A DNA stretch of 64,000 nt from Pelagibacteraceae bacterium AG-333-C14 (GCA_003282485.1 QBZD01000001.1:87514-151513); one strand, 5' to 3'. Positions 1 through 11,074 are shown, counted from the first letter of the stretch. Notes: generated from the sequence alone by a model not told the origin. A program made the numbers and translations.

Positions 1-1
1 A

Positions 2-1870
2 TTATAATAATTCATTAACTATTTTTGTTATTTTCTCGTAAGCATTTTCCCCACTTTGTGAGACTCTTGATTTGTTTATTTGTGAATTGATATCTACAGA
101 ACCTTCAATATGGAAATTTATATTTTCGATAAGATTGTTCATATTATCATAAACTATATTTTTATTATTAAAACCAGATAATTCAATATAAGACGAATGA
201 TGAGAAGATGAAAAATTGAGTGGATCCCAAAATAAACTTTTAACTTCACTTAATGAAGCCATTACGCCAGCTGTATTTAGTCCAAGTGAAATAGTAAGAT
301 CTGTGAATTTACAAATTGTAAAAAAATTTTTATAAGGGCTCAAAAGTGTAATTTTTCTATTTTTAATTAAACTCTCTACTCTTTCTTTAATATTATTCCT
401 ATTAAAAACTTCTTTTTGAATTTCATTTTTAGGTTTTATTATTAAGTGAAATTTTTCATTAGACTCTATGAATTTTAGTAATTTATCATAAAACTCTATA
501 TGATAATTAATTCCATACATCGCTTTAGGTCCATTACTTCTATCAAATGCAGTGATTACATGAGCAATATTTCTATTAGATTTTATTTCATTAACAATTT
601 TATTTGAGTCATTATATAAACGTGCAATCAAAGGAAATGAATGAAATGGACTTCCTGAAACGTGGACTTTAATAAAATCATACCTATATTCTTTTTCAAA
701 AATCTCTTTCAGTAATTTTCCCCAAACAAAATATACATCTGATATTGGCATGAAACAGTATTCTAAAAAATATCTATCACTCCAGTGAAAACCAATTTTC
801 TTAATACCAGCCATATCTGACGCTAGACCTAAAATATCAGTAGAAATCTCATATTCATCATTCTTAACTAAAATAATATTTTCTTGTTTAATGAATTTGT
901 TCCAATAATTGACGTCATAGACATAGCTAAGCCAATAATAATAATTCCATAAAAAAAATTTAGTTTTCCTAAACCTGTAAGGGATTTTTATTATTTCAAA
1001 TATTATTTGGAAAATACGTAGAGGTGATAAATAAATTTTCTTTGTTTTAAAAGATTTTGTATTATTAGATTTATTATTCAAAATTCGAAAATCATAATTA
1101 TTTTCAAGAGTCGTTTTAATGATTTCTTCAGTAGCGGGGTGTTTACTATTTTTATAAAAAAACACTATATCAGATTTATTAAAATTTAAATTTTTTACCC
1201 ACCAGTGATCACTTAATGGATGAGAGTGAGACTTGCTACCATATATGGCAATTTTTTTTCTTTTAGATTTATAATTTACTTTATTTAGCGATCTAAAATT
1301 GATTGAGATTGACAGATTGTATAGCAACTTAAAAATCCTGAAAAAAATAGTTTCTTTAAAAAATAATATCTTTTGAATATTTGAGTGGGCACTCAAATAC
1401 TTTTTATCAATGAAATTAATTGAATTATAATGAGATATGCAAATATAACTCTGATTATCATTATTGTTTAGATAACTATAGGCATCAAGTGTATAATACA
1501 TCATCAAGTCTTTAGCTATTAGTTGCTGAAGTGTTTTTTTGCTTTTTTCATGTTGTATTTGAGGCGAGATCCAAAAGGTGAAGTTATTATTTTCATTGGT
1601 TTTTGAAACAGCTTCTTTCGAAAGTTTTATAGCTTTCTGATTAATGGCAAAGAATGTGGAAGGTTGATTAGTTTCACCTTGTGCTAAACCTTGATCAATA
1701 AATATAAATTTAATTCCAAAAATTCTTGTTATAAATGAAATTCTTTTTTTAAGTATGGTATTTGATTTGTAATAGTAAATTCTTGAGTTTTTTAAATTAA
1801 ATAAATTTTTAATTAAGATATTTAATATTAATTCGATACTTAATGTTTCAGTAAAAAAAAATCTTCTCAT
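2..1870 (-). CDS. divergent surface-carbohydrate transferase-like protein (possible GT-B fold)
   Basis: 622 aa ORF beside glycan genes; C-terminal segment (IIKPKNE..., FTDLTISLGLNTAGVMASLSEVKSLFWDP) resembles the C-terminal half of capsule/CDP-glycerol-type transferases; no confident family. Confidence 0.45.
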   Translation of the reverse strand: MRRFFFTETLSIELILNILIKNLFNLKNSRIYYYKSNTILKKRISFITRIFGIKFIFIDQGLAQGETNQPSTFFAINQKAIKLSKEAVSKTNENNNFTFWISPQIQHEKSKKTLQQLIAKDLMMYYTLDAYSYLNNNDNQSYICISHYNSINFIDKKYLSAHSNIQKILFFKETIFFRIFKLLYNLSISINFRSLNKVNYKSKRKKIAIYGSKSHSHPLSDHWWVKNLNFNKSDIVFFYKNSKHPATEEIIKTTLENNYDFRILNNKSNNTKSFKTKKIYLSPLRIFQIIFEIIKIPYRFRKTKFFLWNYYYWLSYVYDVNYWNKFIKQENIILVKNDEYEISTDILGLASDMAGIKKIGFHWSDRYFLEYCFMPISDVYFVWGKLLKEIFEKEYRYDFIKVHVSGSPFHSFPLIARLYNDSNKIVNEIKSNRNIAHVITAFDRSNGPKAMYGINYHIEFYDKLLKFIESNEKFHLIIKPKNEIQKEVFNRNNIKERVESLIKNRKITLLSPYKNFFTICKFTDLTISLGLNTAGVMASLSEVKSLFWDPLNFSSSHHSSYIELSGFNNKNIVYDNMNNLIENINFHIEGSVDINSQINKSRVSQSGENAYEKITKIVNELL

Positions 1871-1883
1871 ATTTTTTATAAAA

Positions 1884-3611
1884 CTATTTTAGTCTAAGAT
1901 TATTATTTTTAATTTCATAAATTTTATCACAATCCTGGATTGTCGACATTCTATGAGAAACAATAATTAATGTTTTTATGCCTTTTAACTTATCTATGGC
2001 ATTCATTATATTCTTCTCCGTTTCAAAATCTAAAGAGCTTGTTGCTTCGTCTAAAATAATTATATCTGGGTTTGTGTACAATGCTCTCGCAATACCTATG
2101 CGCTGCCTTTGACCACCTGACAATCTTACACCACGTTCGCCAACAATTGTATCTAACCCTTCAGGAAGACTATTGATAAGGCTATCTAGTTGTGCAGCCT
2201 GAAGTGAAAATTTTACTTGATTTTCATCAATCTTTTCCTCGTTCAAACCTAACGCTATATTTTTTTTTATTGTTTCGTCTAATAAATAGATATCCTGAGG
2301 CACATATCCAAGAATTGATTGCCACTTAGAATAGCCTTTGTCGATATTTACCCCATCAACACTAATTGATCCCTTATCGGGAGTTAAAAGACCCATTATT
2401 AGATCTATTAGTGTACTTTTACCAGAACCAGACTCACCTATAATACCTATCGACTCATTCTTATTAATTAATAAATCAATATTGTCTAAAACCTTTTTTT
2501 TGTCTGAGTAAGAAAAGTCAAGTTTGTTAATAGAGATATGATTTAGAAATTTTAGCGACTCAATACTAGTTGATGCATTTTCTTGTGAAGTTTTCAAAGA
2601 ATTATAAAAACTTAACATTTCAGAATGTATTATTTTAACTGATGGCAAAACAAACTTTAATCTTTGTAATGACATAATAATTTTATTAACTGAAGGTAAT
2701 AAACGAAATGCTGTTGCAGCATATACACCTAAGATTACGAACAAAGACTCATTGCCTTTGCCTAAAATCAAAAGTGTTAATACAATAAGGGTTAGTAACA
2801 AAATTGCTACAAACTCCAACCATAGTCTTGGGGCTTGTTGTAATGTTTTGAACCAACGATCAGCTGATGAGTATTTAATAATATGATTATTAAAGATATC
2901 AAAAAAATATGTTTGCCTATTAAGTATTCTGAGGGCTTTGAAACCTCCAAAACCTTGCATGAGACTTTTGAAAATTTCTCCCTGATGATAAAGCCGTTCT
3001 TTTGCCCAGATTGAAATTCCTTTTTTACTAAACACATTGAATATATATGCTGATACTCCCATAACAATAGAAGCAATCAAAATTGGCATTGGCTCAATAT
3101 ATAATAAAAAGCTAATTAACCCAATGACTACAAGAAATTCAGAGACTATAACAACTATTGATAATAAAGCATTCTGGAAATTATCCGTTTCATTATTAAT
3201 ATTTCTAATTAGAATTGATGAATTATTTTTTAAAAAAAAATTATAGGGTTTATATAAATAATTTTTATAAATTCTTGTCGAGAGTGAAATTCTTACTTCA
3301 GTTGCGAATTTCATTTGCCACCATATAAAAAAAAATAGATATAGATTTTTAAATAAATAGAATAAGCAGATTGAAGACATTAACGCCATTGCGAGATGAA
3401 TGTCTGACAAGTTCGTAAAATAACTCATGTTAATACTTACTAGAAAATCTCTGACTACATCAGGGTTAATTAAAATATTTATTACAGGAATAATTAAACC
3501 AATGCCGAGTGTCTCAAGTAGCATCGCAAGAATCATCATGACTGATAAGAGTATTGATCCCTTTTTTTCTTTTGGTAACAGGGTCTGCCAGATGATAGAT
3601 ATATACTTCAT
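1884..3611 (-). CDS. ABC transporter, fused permease/ATPase (MsbA/PglK-like flippase type)
   Basis: 575 aa; N-terminal TM domain, Walker A GESGSGKST, signature LSGGQRQ, Walker B IIILDEATSSLD. Confidence 0.9.
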   Translation of the reverse strand: MKYISIIWQTLLPKEKKGSILLSVMMILAMLLETLGIGLIIPVINILINPDVVRDFLVSINMSYFTNLSDIHLAMALMSSICLFYLFKNLYLFFFIWWQMKFATEVRISLSTRIYKNYLYKPYNFFLKNNSSILIRNINNETDNFQNALLSIVVIVSEFLVVIGLISFLLYIEPMPILIASIVMGVSAYIFNVFSKKGISIWAKERLYHQGEIFKSLMQGFGGFKALRILNRQTYFFDIFNNHIIKYSSADRWFKTLQQAPRLWLEFVAILLLTLIVLTLLILGKGNESLFVILGVYAATAFRLLPSVNKIIMSLQRLKFVLPSVKIIHSEMLSFYNSLKTSQENASTSIESLKFLNHISINKLDFSYSDKKKVLDNIDLLINKNESIGIIGESGSGKSTLIDLIMGLLTPDKGSISVDGVNIDKGYSKWQSILGYVPQDIYLLDETIKKNIALGLNEEKIDENQVKFSLQAAQLDSLINSLPEGLDTIVGERGVRLSGGQRQRIGIARALYTNPDIIILDEATSSLDFETEKNIMNAIDKLKGIKTLIIVSHRMSTIQDCDKIYEIKNNNLRLK

Positions 3612-3657
3612 ATAAAATTTTATTTAATATATTGATATTAAAATTAATCAATTAATT

Positions 3658-4677
3658 ATGAAAAATAAAAGTACATTTACGAAAGATTTCGGGCTTCTTA
3701 TCATTGCTGAAATAGGCATGACACATAATGGAGATTACGATCTCGCTGTCGAGCTTACTAAGTCGGCAATCAAGGCTGGTGCAAATGTAGTAAAATATCA
3801 ATGGCATATTGCTGAAGAAGAAACAACTAAAAATGCACCGTCCCCTCCCTACTTTAAAAATGAAAGTCGGTTTGATTACTTTAAAAGAACAGAGTTTTCC
3901 AAAGTACAATTTAGAAAACTAGTTAAAATTTGTAAAAGTAAAAATATAATTCCTTGCACTTCAGTTTTTTCTATAGAAAGTGTTAAAAGAGCAAAAGATG
4001 TAGGATTTGAAATTATAAAAGTGCCTTCAGGAGAAATTTCCAATATTCCACTTCTAAGAGAAGTTAATAAAACTAATTTGTTTACAATTTTGTCATCTGG
4101 TATGTCGAAGTGGTCTGATCTAGATTTAGCAATTAAACAATTTAATAAGAAATCAAAGATTTGTATTTTACAATGTACGTCGCTTTATCCCACTCCAGCT
4201 GAAAAAGTAGGTTTAAATATAATTTCTGAGATAAGTCATAGATATGATACATTTACAGGGCTAAGTGATCATTCCTTATCTTCTGTTACATCAATAGGTG
4301 CGGTTGCATTAGGAGCAAGAGTGATTGAAAAACATTTCACAACATCAAAAAAATTATATGGTCCAGATGCATGGTTTTCTCTCGACCCTAAGGAATTTAA
4401 TACGATGGTTAAAGACCTACAATTTATTCGTAAAACTTACTTAAATCCTGTTAATAAAAATAATATAAAAGCATTCAAAGAAATGAAAACTATTTTTGAG
4501 AAATCTATTGTAGCAAAAAATAATATAAAAAAAGGTGAAAAATTAAATATGAGAAATCTTGCGTTTAAAAAACCTGGTAATGGAATTTCAGCAGCGCGAA
4601 TTGATGAAATAGTTAATAAAAAATCTACTAAAGACTTATTGAAAGACGAGCAAATAAAATATAAATTCTTAGAATAA
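3658..4677 (+). CDS. neuB: N-acetylneuraminate/nonulosonate synthase family protein (NeuB-like, with SAF domain)
   Basis: IIAEIGMTHNGD, LQCTSLYPTP, GLSDHS, GARVIEKHFT motifs; C-terminal SAF-like segment. Confidence 0.88.
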   Translation: MKNKSTFTKDFGLLIIAEIGMTHNGDYDLAVELTKSAIKAGANVVKYQWHIAEEETTKNAPSPPYFKNESRFDYFKRTEFSKVQFRKLVKICKSKNIIPCTSVFSIESVKRAKDVGFEIIKVPSGEISNIPLLREVNKTNLFTILSSGMSKWSDLDLAIKQFNKKSKICILQCTSLYPTPAEKVGLNIISEISHRYDTFTGLSDHSLSSVTSIGAVALGARVIEKHFTTSKKLYGPDAWFSLDPKEFNTMVKDLQFIRKTYLNPVNKNNIKAFKEMKTIFEKSIVAKNNIKKGEKLNMRNLAFKKPGNGISAARIDEIVNKKSTKDLLKDEQIKYKFLE

Positions 4678-4679
4678 TA

Positions 4680-5453
4680 TTACTCATTAAGTAAATAATA
4701 TCTTTTAAATTCATGAGAATTTCTTTTGTAAAATCTTAATTTGATCTTATTCTTCTTTAAAACTGTGTCTGTAGCAATTTTTGCACCTGGAAATTTAAGG
4801 GAGTAATACTCATCTAAGTGAATAAAGCCCTTTTTCGCTAATCTTTTTATTATATGCTCAAGAGCGATGCAGTATCCTTCATATAAATCACAGTCCACAT
4901 TTGCTGAAAATATTTTGTTATTATAATTTAAAAAAAATTCTGGAACAGTTTTCTTAAAATCTCCCTCAATAAGTTTGATGTTATCTAATTTTAGTAGATT
5001 AATTTTTCTTATTAGTTCTTTCTTGGAAGCCTTAAAAGAACCACTGGTACTAATATTCTTTTCATTAATTCTATTTTTATTTAATAAAAATTTTCTAATT
5101 TCTAAATTAATTTTATGATCATCAATTAATTTTTTATTAAAATATTTTTTATTAAAATAGTTTAAACTATCAAACTTATGATATTTTGGAAAACCCCTAA
5201 ATGAATCAAAGCCATAAATTGTTTTATTAATCTTTAACTTTTTACAAAGTATTGCAATTGCTATTAAGGATTTACCTTGATAGGTACCAAATTCAAAAAT
5301 GTCACCCTCAATTTTTTTTCCATATTGAATTAAGTGCTTATACCATTTCTGATATGCAGACTTATTTGTATTAAAATTCTCGATATTCAGCAAATTAAAA
5401 ATAAAATCGTCTTTACGATTAAGGACTAATTTTGACAAATCTATTTTTGACAT
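4680..5453 (-). CDS. TylF/MycF-family class I SAM O-methyltransferase-like
   Basis: EGDIFEFGTYQGKSL, YGFDSFRGFP, VDCDLYEGYCIALEHI, FIHLDEY typical of TylF family. Confidence 0.8.
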   Translation of the reverse strand: MSKIDLSKLVLNRKDDFIFNLLNIENFNTNKSAYQKWYKHLIQYGKKIEGDIFEFGTYQGKSLIAIAILCKKLKINKTIYGFDSFRGFPKYHKFDSLNYFNKKYFNKKLIDDHKINLEIRKFLLNKNRINEKNISTSGSFKASKKELIRKINLLKLDNIKLIEGDFKKTVPEFFLNYNNKIFSANVDCDLYEGYCIALEHIIKRLAKKGFIHLDEYYSLKFPGAKIATDTVLKKNKIKLRFYKRNSHEFKRYYLLNE

Positions 5454-5512
5454 TGAATAATTATAAAGTGTATATTGTATTTTTATATATAATTATTAAA
5501 ACATAGTTTTTA

Positions 5513-6280
5513 ATGAAAATTTTAGGAATTATTCCCGCTAGATCAGGATCCAAAGGTATAGAGAACAAAAATATTAAGCCTATAAAAAATATACCTTTAC
5601 TAGAATTTTCAGTTTTCACTGCAATGAAATGTAAAGAGGCAGGCTTATTAAGTCATGTGATTGTCTCAACTGACTCAAAAGAATACTTACATATGATTAA
5701 CGATTATAAAATTGATAAAGGATATCTACGTCCTAAAACATTGGCTGAAGATAACACGCCTACAATTGATGTAATAATCGACCTAATCGATTGGTATAAA
5801 CTAGACAAAGACGTAACTTTTGATGCAGTGATGCTGCTTCAACCAACTTCGCCTTTTAGAACATTGGAAAACATTAATGATGCAATAAATATGCTTAAGC
5901 AAAATCCTGATCTTTCGTGTGTTACTTCAATTTCAAAACTTGAAGATCATCATCCCCTAAGAATCAAAAGAATTGATGAAGATAATAAATTAGTTGATTT
6001 TAATCATACATTAGTAGAACCTGAACCTTCAAGAAGGCAAGACTTCACACCAAGTGCTTATATTAGAAACGGAGCGATATATTTATCTCCTATAAAGTCA
6101 ATCCTTGAGAAAAGAGCAATTCGAGGAAATAACATAGGACCAATAATCATGAAACAGTCAAATTCAATTAATATTGATGAGCACTTAGATTATTTAATTG
6201 CTAATACTATTTTAGATTACGAACCATTTGCACCAGATTTAGAATTTTTTAATGAACTTTTAAAAAAAAATAAGAAATGA
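5513..6280 (+). CDS. neuA: acylneuraminate (NulO) cytidylyltransferase
   Basis: ILGIIPARSGSKGIENKNIKPI start motif; LLQPTSPFRT. Confidence 0.9.
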   Translation: MKILGIIPARSGSKGIENKNIKPIKNIPLLEFSVFTAMKCKEAGLLSHVIVSTDSKEYLHMINDYKIDKGYLRPKTLAEDNTPTIDVIIDLIDWYKLDKDVTFDAVMLLQPTSPFRTLENINDAINMLKQNPDLSCVTSISKLEDHHPLRIKRIDEDNKLVDFNHTLVEPEPSRRQDFTPSAYIRNGAIYLSPIKSILEKRAIRGNNIGPIIMKQSNSINIDEHLDYLIANTILDYEPFAPDLEFFNELLKKNKK

Positions 6281-7227
6281 AATTACTCATAGGGTTTGAC
6301 AATAAAATATATCCTGGGGTTAATGAATTTAAGTCTATTGGTACTTGCAAATTTATTAACTATAATCAACAGTCAATCTTAAAATATATAGCTTCATGTG
6401 ATATATTTGTCCCTCATCTTAGAGAACCAATAGATAACAAAATCCTTAAGTATGCAAAAAAATTAAAAATAATTGCAACTCCCAGCACTGGCAAGGACCA
6501 CATAGATGAAAATGAACTCAATAAAAGAAATATTAAGCTAATTACGCTTTTCGAAGATAGGAAATTTCTTGATAAGATCAGTAGTACTGCTGAGATGAAT
6601 TGGCTATTGATTCTTTCATGTATAAGAAATTTTAGATTTCTAATAGACCGGATTCAAAAAGAAAAAAAGTGGACTAATAGCGATATAAGGGGATATGAAT
6701 TACAGGGTAAAACTATTGGGATAATTGGATTTGGAAGATTGGGAAAAAAAATAGCTAAGTACGCAGAAACGTTTGGCATGAATGTGCTTGTGTATGATAT
6801 AAAAAAAATAAAGCATAAAAAAAAATATTCATTCGTTACTCTAAACAAGTTATTAGAGTCTGCGGATATAATAAGTATGAATGTAAAACTTAATCCGACT
6901 AGTAGGCAAATGATTAGTTTTGAGCAAGTAAATAAAATGAAAAAGGGAGTTATATTTGTAAATACAGCAAGAGGAGATACTGTATCATCCAGGGCCTTAA
7001 TAAAAGGCCTTAATAGTGGAAAAATAGAATCAATTGGAATTGATGTTTGTAATAATGAGTACTCATCATCTTATCTGCCGAATGATCCTTTGATAACAAA
7101 ATCGTTTACAGATAAGAGAATAATAGTTACACCCCATGCTGGAGGAGCAACTCATGATGCTCATAATCAAGTATTTAAAAAATTGTCTGATTTAATAAAA
7201 ATAAATATTTCCAATAATAAAATATGA
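6277..7227 (+). CDS. D-isomer-specific 2-hydroxyacid dehydrogenase
   Basis: GKTIGIIGFGRLGKKIA Rossmann motif, NTARGD, IVTPHAGG. Confidence 0.88.
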   Translation: MKLLIGFDNKIYPGVNEFKSIGTCKFINYNQQSILKYIASCDIFVPHLREPIDNKILKYAKKLKIIATPSTGKDHIDENELNKRNIKLITLFEDRKFLDKISSTAEMNWLLILSCIRNFRFLIDRIQKEKKWTNSDIRGYELQGKTIGIIGFGRLGKKIAKYAETFGMNVLVYDIKKIKHKKKYSFVTLNKLLESADIISMNVKLNPTSRQMISFEQVNKMKKGVIFVNTARGDTVSSRALIKGLNSGKIESIGIDVCNNEYSSSYLPNDPLITKSFTDKRIIVTPHAGGATHDAHNQVFKKLSDLIKINISNNKI

Positions 7228-8396
7228 AAAAAGTATCAATTTATATAGGAAGTCGTGCAAATTTTAGTAGTGCAATTTCAATATTAAAATCTATAAAAAA
7301 CTCAAGAAAACTCAAGCTTTCAATAGTTATAGGTGGTGCTGGAGTGATTCCTAGGTATGGGGATATTAGAAAGCTATTGGATCAACAAGGCTTTAAGAAG
7401 TACTTTGTTGCCAATACTCTAGTTGAGGGAGAAACACCAATCACAATGTCAAAGTCCGTAGGTCTAGGCATAACAGAGTTTTCATCAATTTTAGATTTAA
7501 TCAAACCAGATTACGTAATTGCTATTGGAGATAGATTTGATGTACTGCCATGGGTTATTAGTGCTGCAATGATGAATATCTGTGTTGCTCACACAATGGG
7601 GGGTGAAAGGTCGGGTACAATTGATGAAAGCATAAGACACTCAATAACAAAATTTTCAAATATACATTTTCCAGCTAATAATGATGCTAAAAATAGAATC
7701 TTAAAAATGGGCGAGAATAAAAAAGATGTTCATGCAGTCGGTTGTCCAAGAATAGATTATGTACTGGATACACTAGCTGGAATTAAAAAAGGAAATTTTA
7801 TTAGTTCTAAATCTTTATTTAAGACATATAGGGGAACAGGTCCTATTTTCTCTCTTGAAAAATCAAAATTTTTATTAGTTTTATTTCATCCAGTTACAAC
7901 AGAATATGGCTCAAATAAAAAACATATTGATGCAATACTTTCAGCGTTGAATATAATGAAAATGAATACAATTCTAATCTGGCCAAATGCTGATGCTGGA
8001 TCAGATGAGATTTCAAAGGGTATAAGAATTTTTAGAGAAAAATATAACCCAAGCTGGTTACATCTTTTCATTAATTTACCATTAAAAATTTATGTTCAAC
8101 TGATGTATCAATGTTCTTGTTTAATTGGTAATTCAAGTAGCGCAATTAGAGAAGGAGAAGTAATTGGCGTTCCATCGGTCAATATTGGAACAAGACAAAA
8201 TATGAGATTAATGGGAAACAACATTTTGAATTGTAAACCACAAAAAAATGCAGTTTTAGATGCAGTAAATACTCAAATCAAAGTTGGAAAATTTAAAACA
8301 AAGAATTTATATGGTAAAGGTAATGCAGGGAAGAAAATCGCATCTATTTTAGAAAAGCATAAACCTGGTAGTACGCAAAAAATTATAACTTACTAG
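7224..8396 (+). CDS. neuC: UDP-N-acetylglucosamine 2-epimerase family (NeuC-like)
   Basis: IYIGSRANFS, IKPDYVIAIGDRFD, CVAHTMGGERSGTIDESIRHSITKFSNIHF, GNSSSAIREG motifs. Confidence 0.88.
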   Translation: MKKVSIYIGSRANFSSAISILKSIKNSRKLKLSIVIGGAGVIPRYGDIRKLLDQQGFKKYFVANTLVEGETPITMSKSVGLGITEFSSILDLIKPDYVIAIGDRFDVLPWVISAAMMNICVAHTMGGERSGTIDESIRHSITKFSNIHFPANNDAKNRILKMGENKKDVHAVGCPRIDYVLDTLAGIKKGNFISSKSLFKTYRGTGPIFSLEKSKFLLVLFHPVTTEYGSNKKHIDAILSALNIMKMNTILIWPNADAGSDEISKGIRIFREKYNPSWLHLFINLPLKIYVQLMYQCSCLIGNSSSAIREGEVIGVPSVNIGTRQNMRLMGNNILNCKPQKNAVLDAVNTQIKVGKFKTKNLYGKGNAGKKIASILEKHKPGSTQKIITY

Positions 8397-9686
8397 TTAT
8401 AAAGTTAGATCTACTAAATTATGCGCAAAAGCACTTTTGATGTCAAAAATGATACCTTTATTAGCACAATAACTTCTTATTTTTTTTATACCTAATTTCT
8501 TTATTTCATCATGAGGGGATGCAATAATAATTGCGTCATAATAAGATTTCCTTAATCTTCCAACCATTTTAATTTCATTATTTTTAGCTAGATCAGATTT
8601 ATTCACCCTCTTATCGTAACAACTTATATTTTTTGATTTTTTTCTTAGACTTGAATATAAATCTATGGCCTTTGAATTCCTAATATCACTACAATTTTCT
8701 TTAAATGTAATTCCTAGGATTACAATTTTTGCATTATCTAATTTCATATTGAATGATTTAAATTTTTTTTCTAATTTGCTTATGACATGTGATGACATAC
8801 TGTCATTTATTTTTCTTCCAGCTAAAATTACACGAGGGTTATAACCTATCTTTTTCGACTTATAGGTCAGATAGTAGGGATCAATGCCAATACAGTGGCC
8901 ACCTACTAAACCAGGTTGAAATTTGATAAAATTCCATTTCGTTGCTGCAGCATTTAAAACAGAATGAGTATTTAAACCCAGTTTATCAAAAATAAGTGAA
9001 AATTCATTTATCAAAGCAATATTTACGTCACGTTGAATATTTTCAATTACTTTTGCTGCTTCTGCTACCTTAATTGACTCCGCTCTATATGTTCCAGCCT
9101 TTATTATAGATTTATAAACTCTATCAATAATTTCTAAACTTTGACGATTTGAGCCTGAAACAATTTTTTTAATACTTGTTAAGTTATGATTTTTATCGCC
9201 AGGGTTGATTCTTTCAGGACTATAGCCAACAAAAAAGTCAGTATTTAATTTAAATTTAGAATATTTTTCAATAATAGGAACGCACACCTCTTCTGTTGCA
9301 CCCGGATATACAGTGGACTCATAAATAACAATTCCATTTTTTTTTATTAATTTAGATATAGTTTTCGTTGCTTCAATTAGAGGCTTAAGATCTGGCTTCT
9401 TATTTTTTAAAATCGGAGTAGGCACTGTAATAATAAAAATATCTCTTCCTATCAATGTGCCATTTTCATCTGTTAAGGTTAAATACTTGGATTTTTTTAA
9501 TTCCGTTTTACTTACCTCTTTATTAATATCTTCATTAATAGTTAAATTCCTAATACGAGAATTACTTTTATCATATCCAATAACATCAAATTTTTTTCCA
9601 AGTTCAAGTGCTAATGGAAGGCCAACATAACCAAGCCCTATAACACCTATCTTAAGTTTTTTAATATTAATTAATTTTTGAGCCAT
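8397..9686 (-). CDS. UDP-N-acetyl-hexosamine 6-dehydrogenase (WbpA/TviB-type)
   Basis: IGVIGLGYVGLPLALELGKKFDVIGYD; GLVGGHCIGIDPYYLT; GITFKENCSDIRNSK. Confidence 0.9.
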   Translation of the reverse strand: MAQKLINIKKLKIGVIGLGYVGLPLALELGKKFDVIGYDKSNSRIRNLTINEDINKEVSKTELKKSKYLTLTDENGTLIGRDIFIITVPTPILKNKKPDLKPLIEATKTISKLIKKNGIVIYESTVYPGATEEVCVPIIEKYSKFKLNTDFFVGYSPERINPGDKNHNLTSIKKIVSGSNRQSLEIIDRVYKSIIKAGTYRAESIKVAEAAKVIENIQRDVNIALINEFSLIFDKLGLNTHSVLNAAATKWNFIKFQPGLVGGHCIGIDPYYLTYKSKKIGYNPRVILAGRKINDSMSSHVISKLEKKFKSFNMKLDNAKIVILGITFKENCSDIRNSKAIDLYSSLRKKSKNISCYDKRVNKSDLAKNNEIKMVGRLRKSYYDAIIIASPHDEIKKLGIKKIRSYCANKGIIFDIKSAFAHNLVDLTL

Positions 9687-9693
9687 AAAATAC

Positions 9694-10710
9694 TTAAGAA
9701 CTTACATTATAATAGTCCTTATACCATTTTATAAATTCTTCTATTCCCTTATTAAGAGGAGTGTAAGGTTTAAAGCCTGAAATTTTTTTTAATTTTCCTG
9801 TGCTTGAGTAAGACTTTTTGACATCACCTAACTGCATACCCAGAAATTTTTTCTTTGCTTTTTTGCCCAGCACTTCTTCAATTATTTTGATAAATTTAGT
9901 TAGACTTATAGTTTCATTATTGCCTATATTATAAATTCGCCATGGTGCATCACTATAACTTCCATCAGGCTTAGAAGTATTATAGGATGTATTTCTTTTA
10001 GGAGGAGGTAGTTGAATTAGTTTTATTATTGATTTTACTATATCGTCTATATAAGTAAAATCTCTTTGGTGATTACCTCTATTATAAACCTCAATCGCAG
10101 ATCCATTAATTATCGCCTCAGTAAATTTAAATAAAGCCATATCTGGCCTTCCCCATGGACCGTAAACAGTAAAAAATCTTAGACCAGTTGTAGGCAAATT
10201 AAATAAATGACTATAAGTGTGAGCCATCAATTCATTTGCTTTTTTTGTAGCACCATAAAGTGATACTGGATGATCAGAATTATCACTTTCTAAAAATGGA
10301 TAGTTGGTGTTTGTTCCATAAATTGAACTTGAGGACGCATAGATTAAATGTTTTATATTATTTCTTTTAGACTCTTCAAGAATATTAAGAAAACCAGTTA
10401 TGTTTGCGTCAATATAATCTTGTGGTTTTAAAAGAGAGTGTCTAACGCCCGCATATGCAGCCAAATTAACTACATGCGTAAATTTATATTTTTTGAACAA
10501 TTTGTTTATAGATAATTTATTTTCTAATGAAACTTTATGAAAATAGAAATTATTTTTTTTTTTAAGAATTGATAATCTATCTTTTTTTAATTTTACATCG
10601 TAGTAATCATTAAGATCATCGATACCAATCACCTTATGTCGTATGTTTATAAGATTTAAAGATAAATGAAATCCTATAAAACCTGCTGCTCCTGTAACTA
10701 GTATTGCCAT
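9694..10710 (-). CDS. NAD-dependent epimerase, UDP-glucuronate 4-epimerase-like
   Basis: ILVTGAAGFIGFHLS, YDVKLKKDRL, YASSSSIYG, RFFTVYGPWGRPDMALFKFTEAI. Confidence 0.88.
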   Translation of the reverse strand: MAILVTGAAGFIGFHLSLNLINIRHKVIGIDDLNDYYDVKLKKDRLSILKKKNNFYFHKVSLENKLSINKLFKKYKFTHVVNLAAYAGVRHSLLKPQDYIDANITGFLNILEESKRNNIKHLIYASSSSIYGTNTNYPFLESDNSDHPVSLYGATKKANELMAHTYSHLFNLPTTGLRFFTVYGPWGRPDMALFKFTEAIINGSAIEVYNRGNHQRDFTYIDDIVKSIIKLIQLPPPKRNTSYNTSKPDGSYSDAPWRIYNIGNNETISLTKFIKIIEEVLGKKAKKKFLGMQLGDVKKSYSSTGKLKKISGFKPYTPLNKGIEEFIKWYKDYYNVSS

Positions 10711-11074
10711 AAAAATCTGTAATAAATATTTTAATTAATAAGAAAAGAAAAAAATATATCCGAGTTTAATTCACATTAAGTTTATTGTCTGAGTTATATT
10801 TCTTTATAATCATATTTAAGTAATTTGCCACAATATAATTATTTTTTAGTAAATTACATAAAGAATATTTTTATCGAAACTCAATAAAAATTTGAAGTAA
10901 TAACTAAAAAATAATGATCTTAATAAACTCGATACCCTTAACTTTCATTTTTAATGCCTTGTAAGCTAGAAATAACTTCACTAAGTATGAATAATAATTT
11001 TTATCTAATCTCTTGACGATCAAATATATTAATTAGTAAGTTATATTATAATTTTATTAAAAACGATTTTAATT

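Noticed and set aside
2807-3615. ORFs 2807-3076, 3037-3246, 3427-3615
   Set aside because: Overlap the well-supported ABC transporter gene in other frames; no motifs.
3652-3909. ORF 3652-3909 (-), and similar shadows 6654-6848, 7886-8071, 16213-16440, 23239-23451, 23521-23775, 24016-24207, 25861-26109, 26839-27024, 29810-30037, 35956-36219, 37222-37509
   Set aside because: Antisense shadow ORFs of clear enzymes; no independent evidence.
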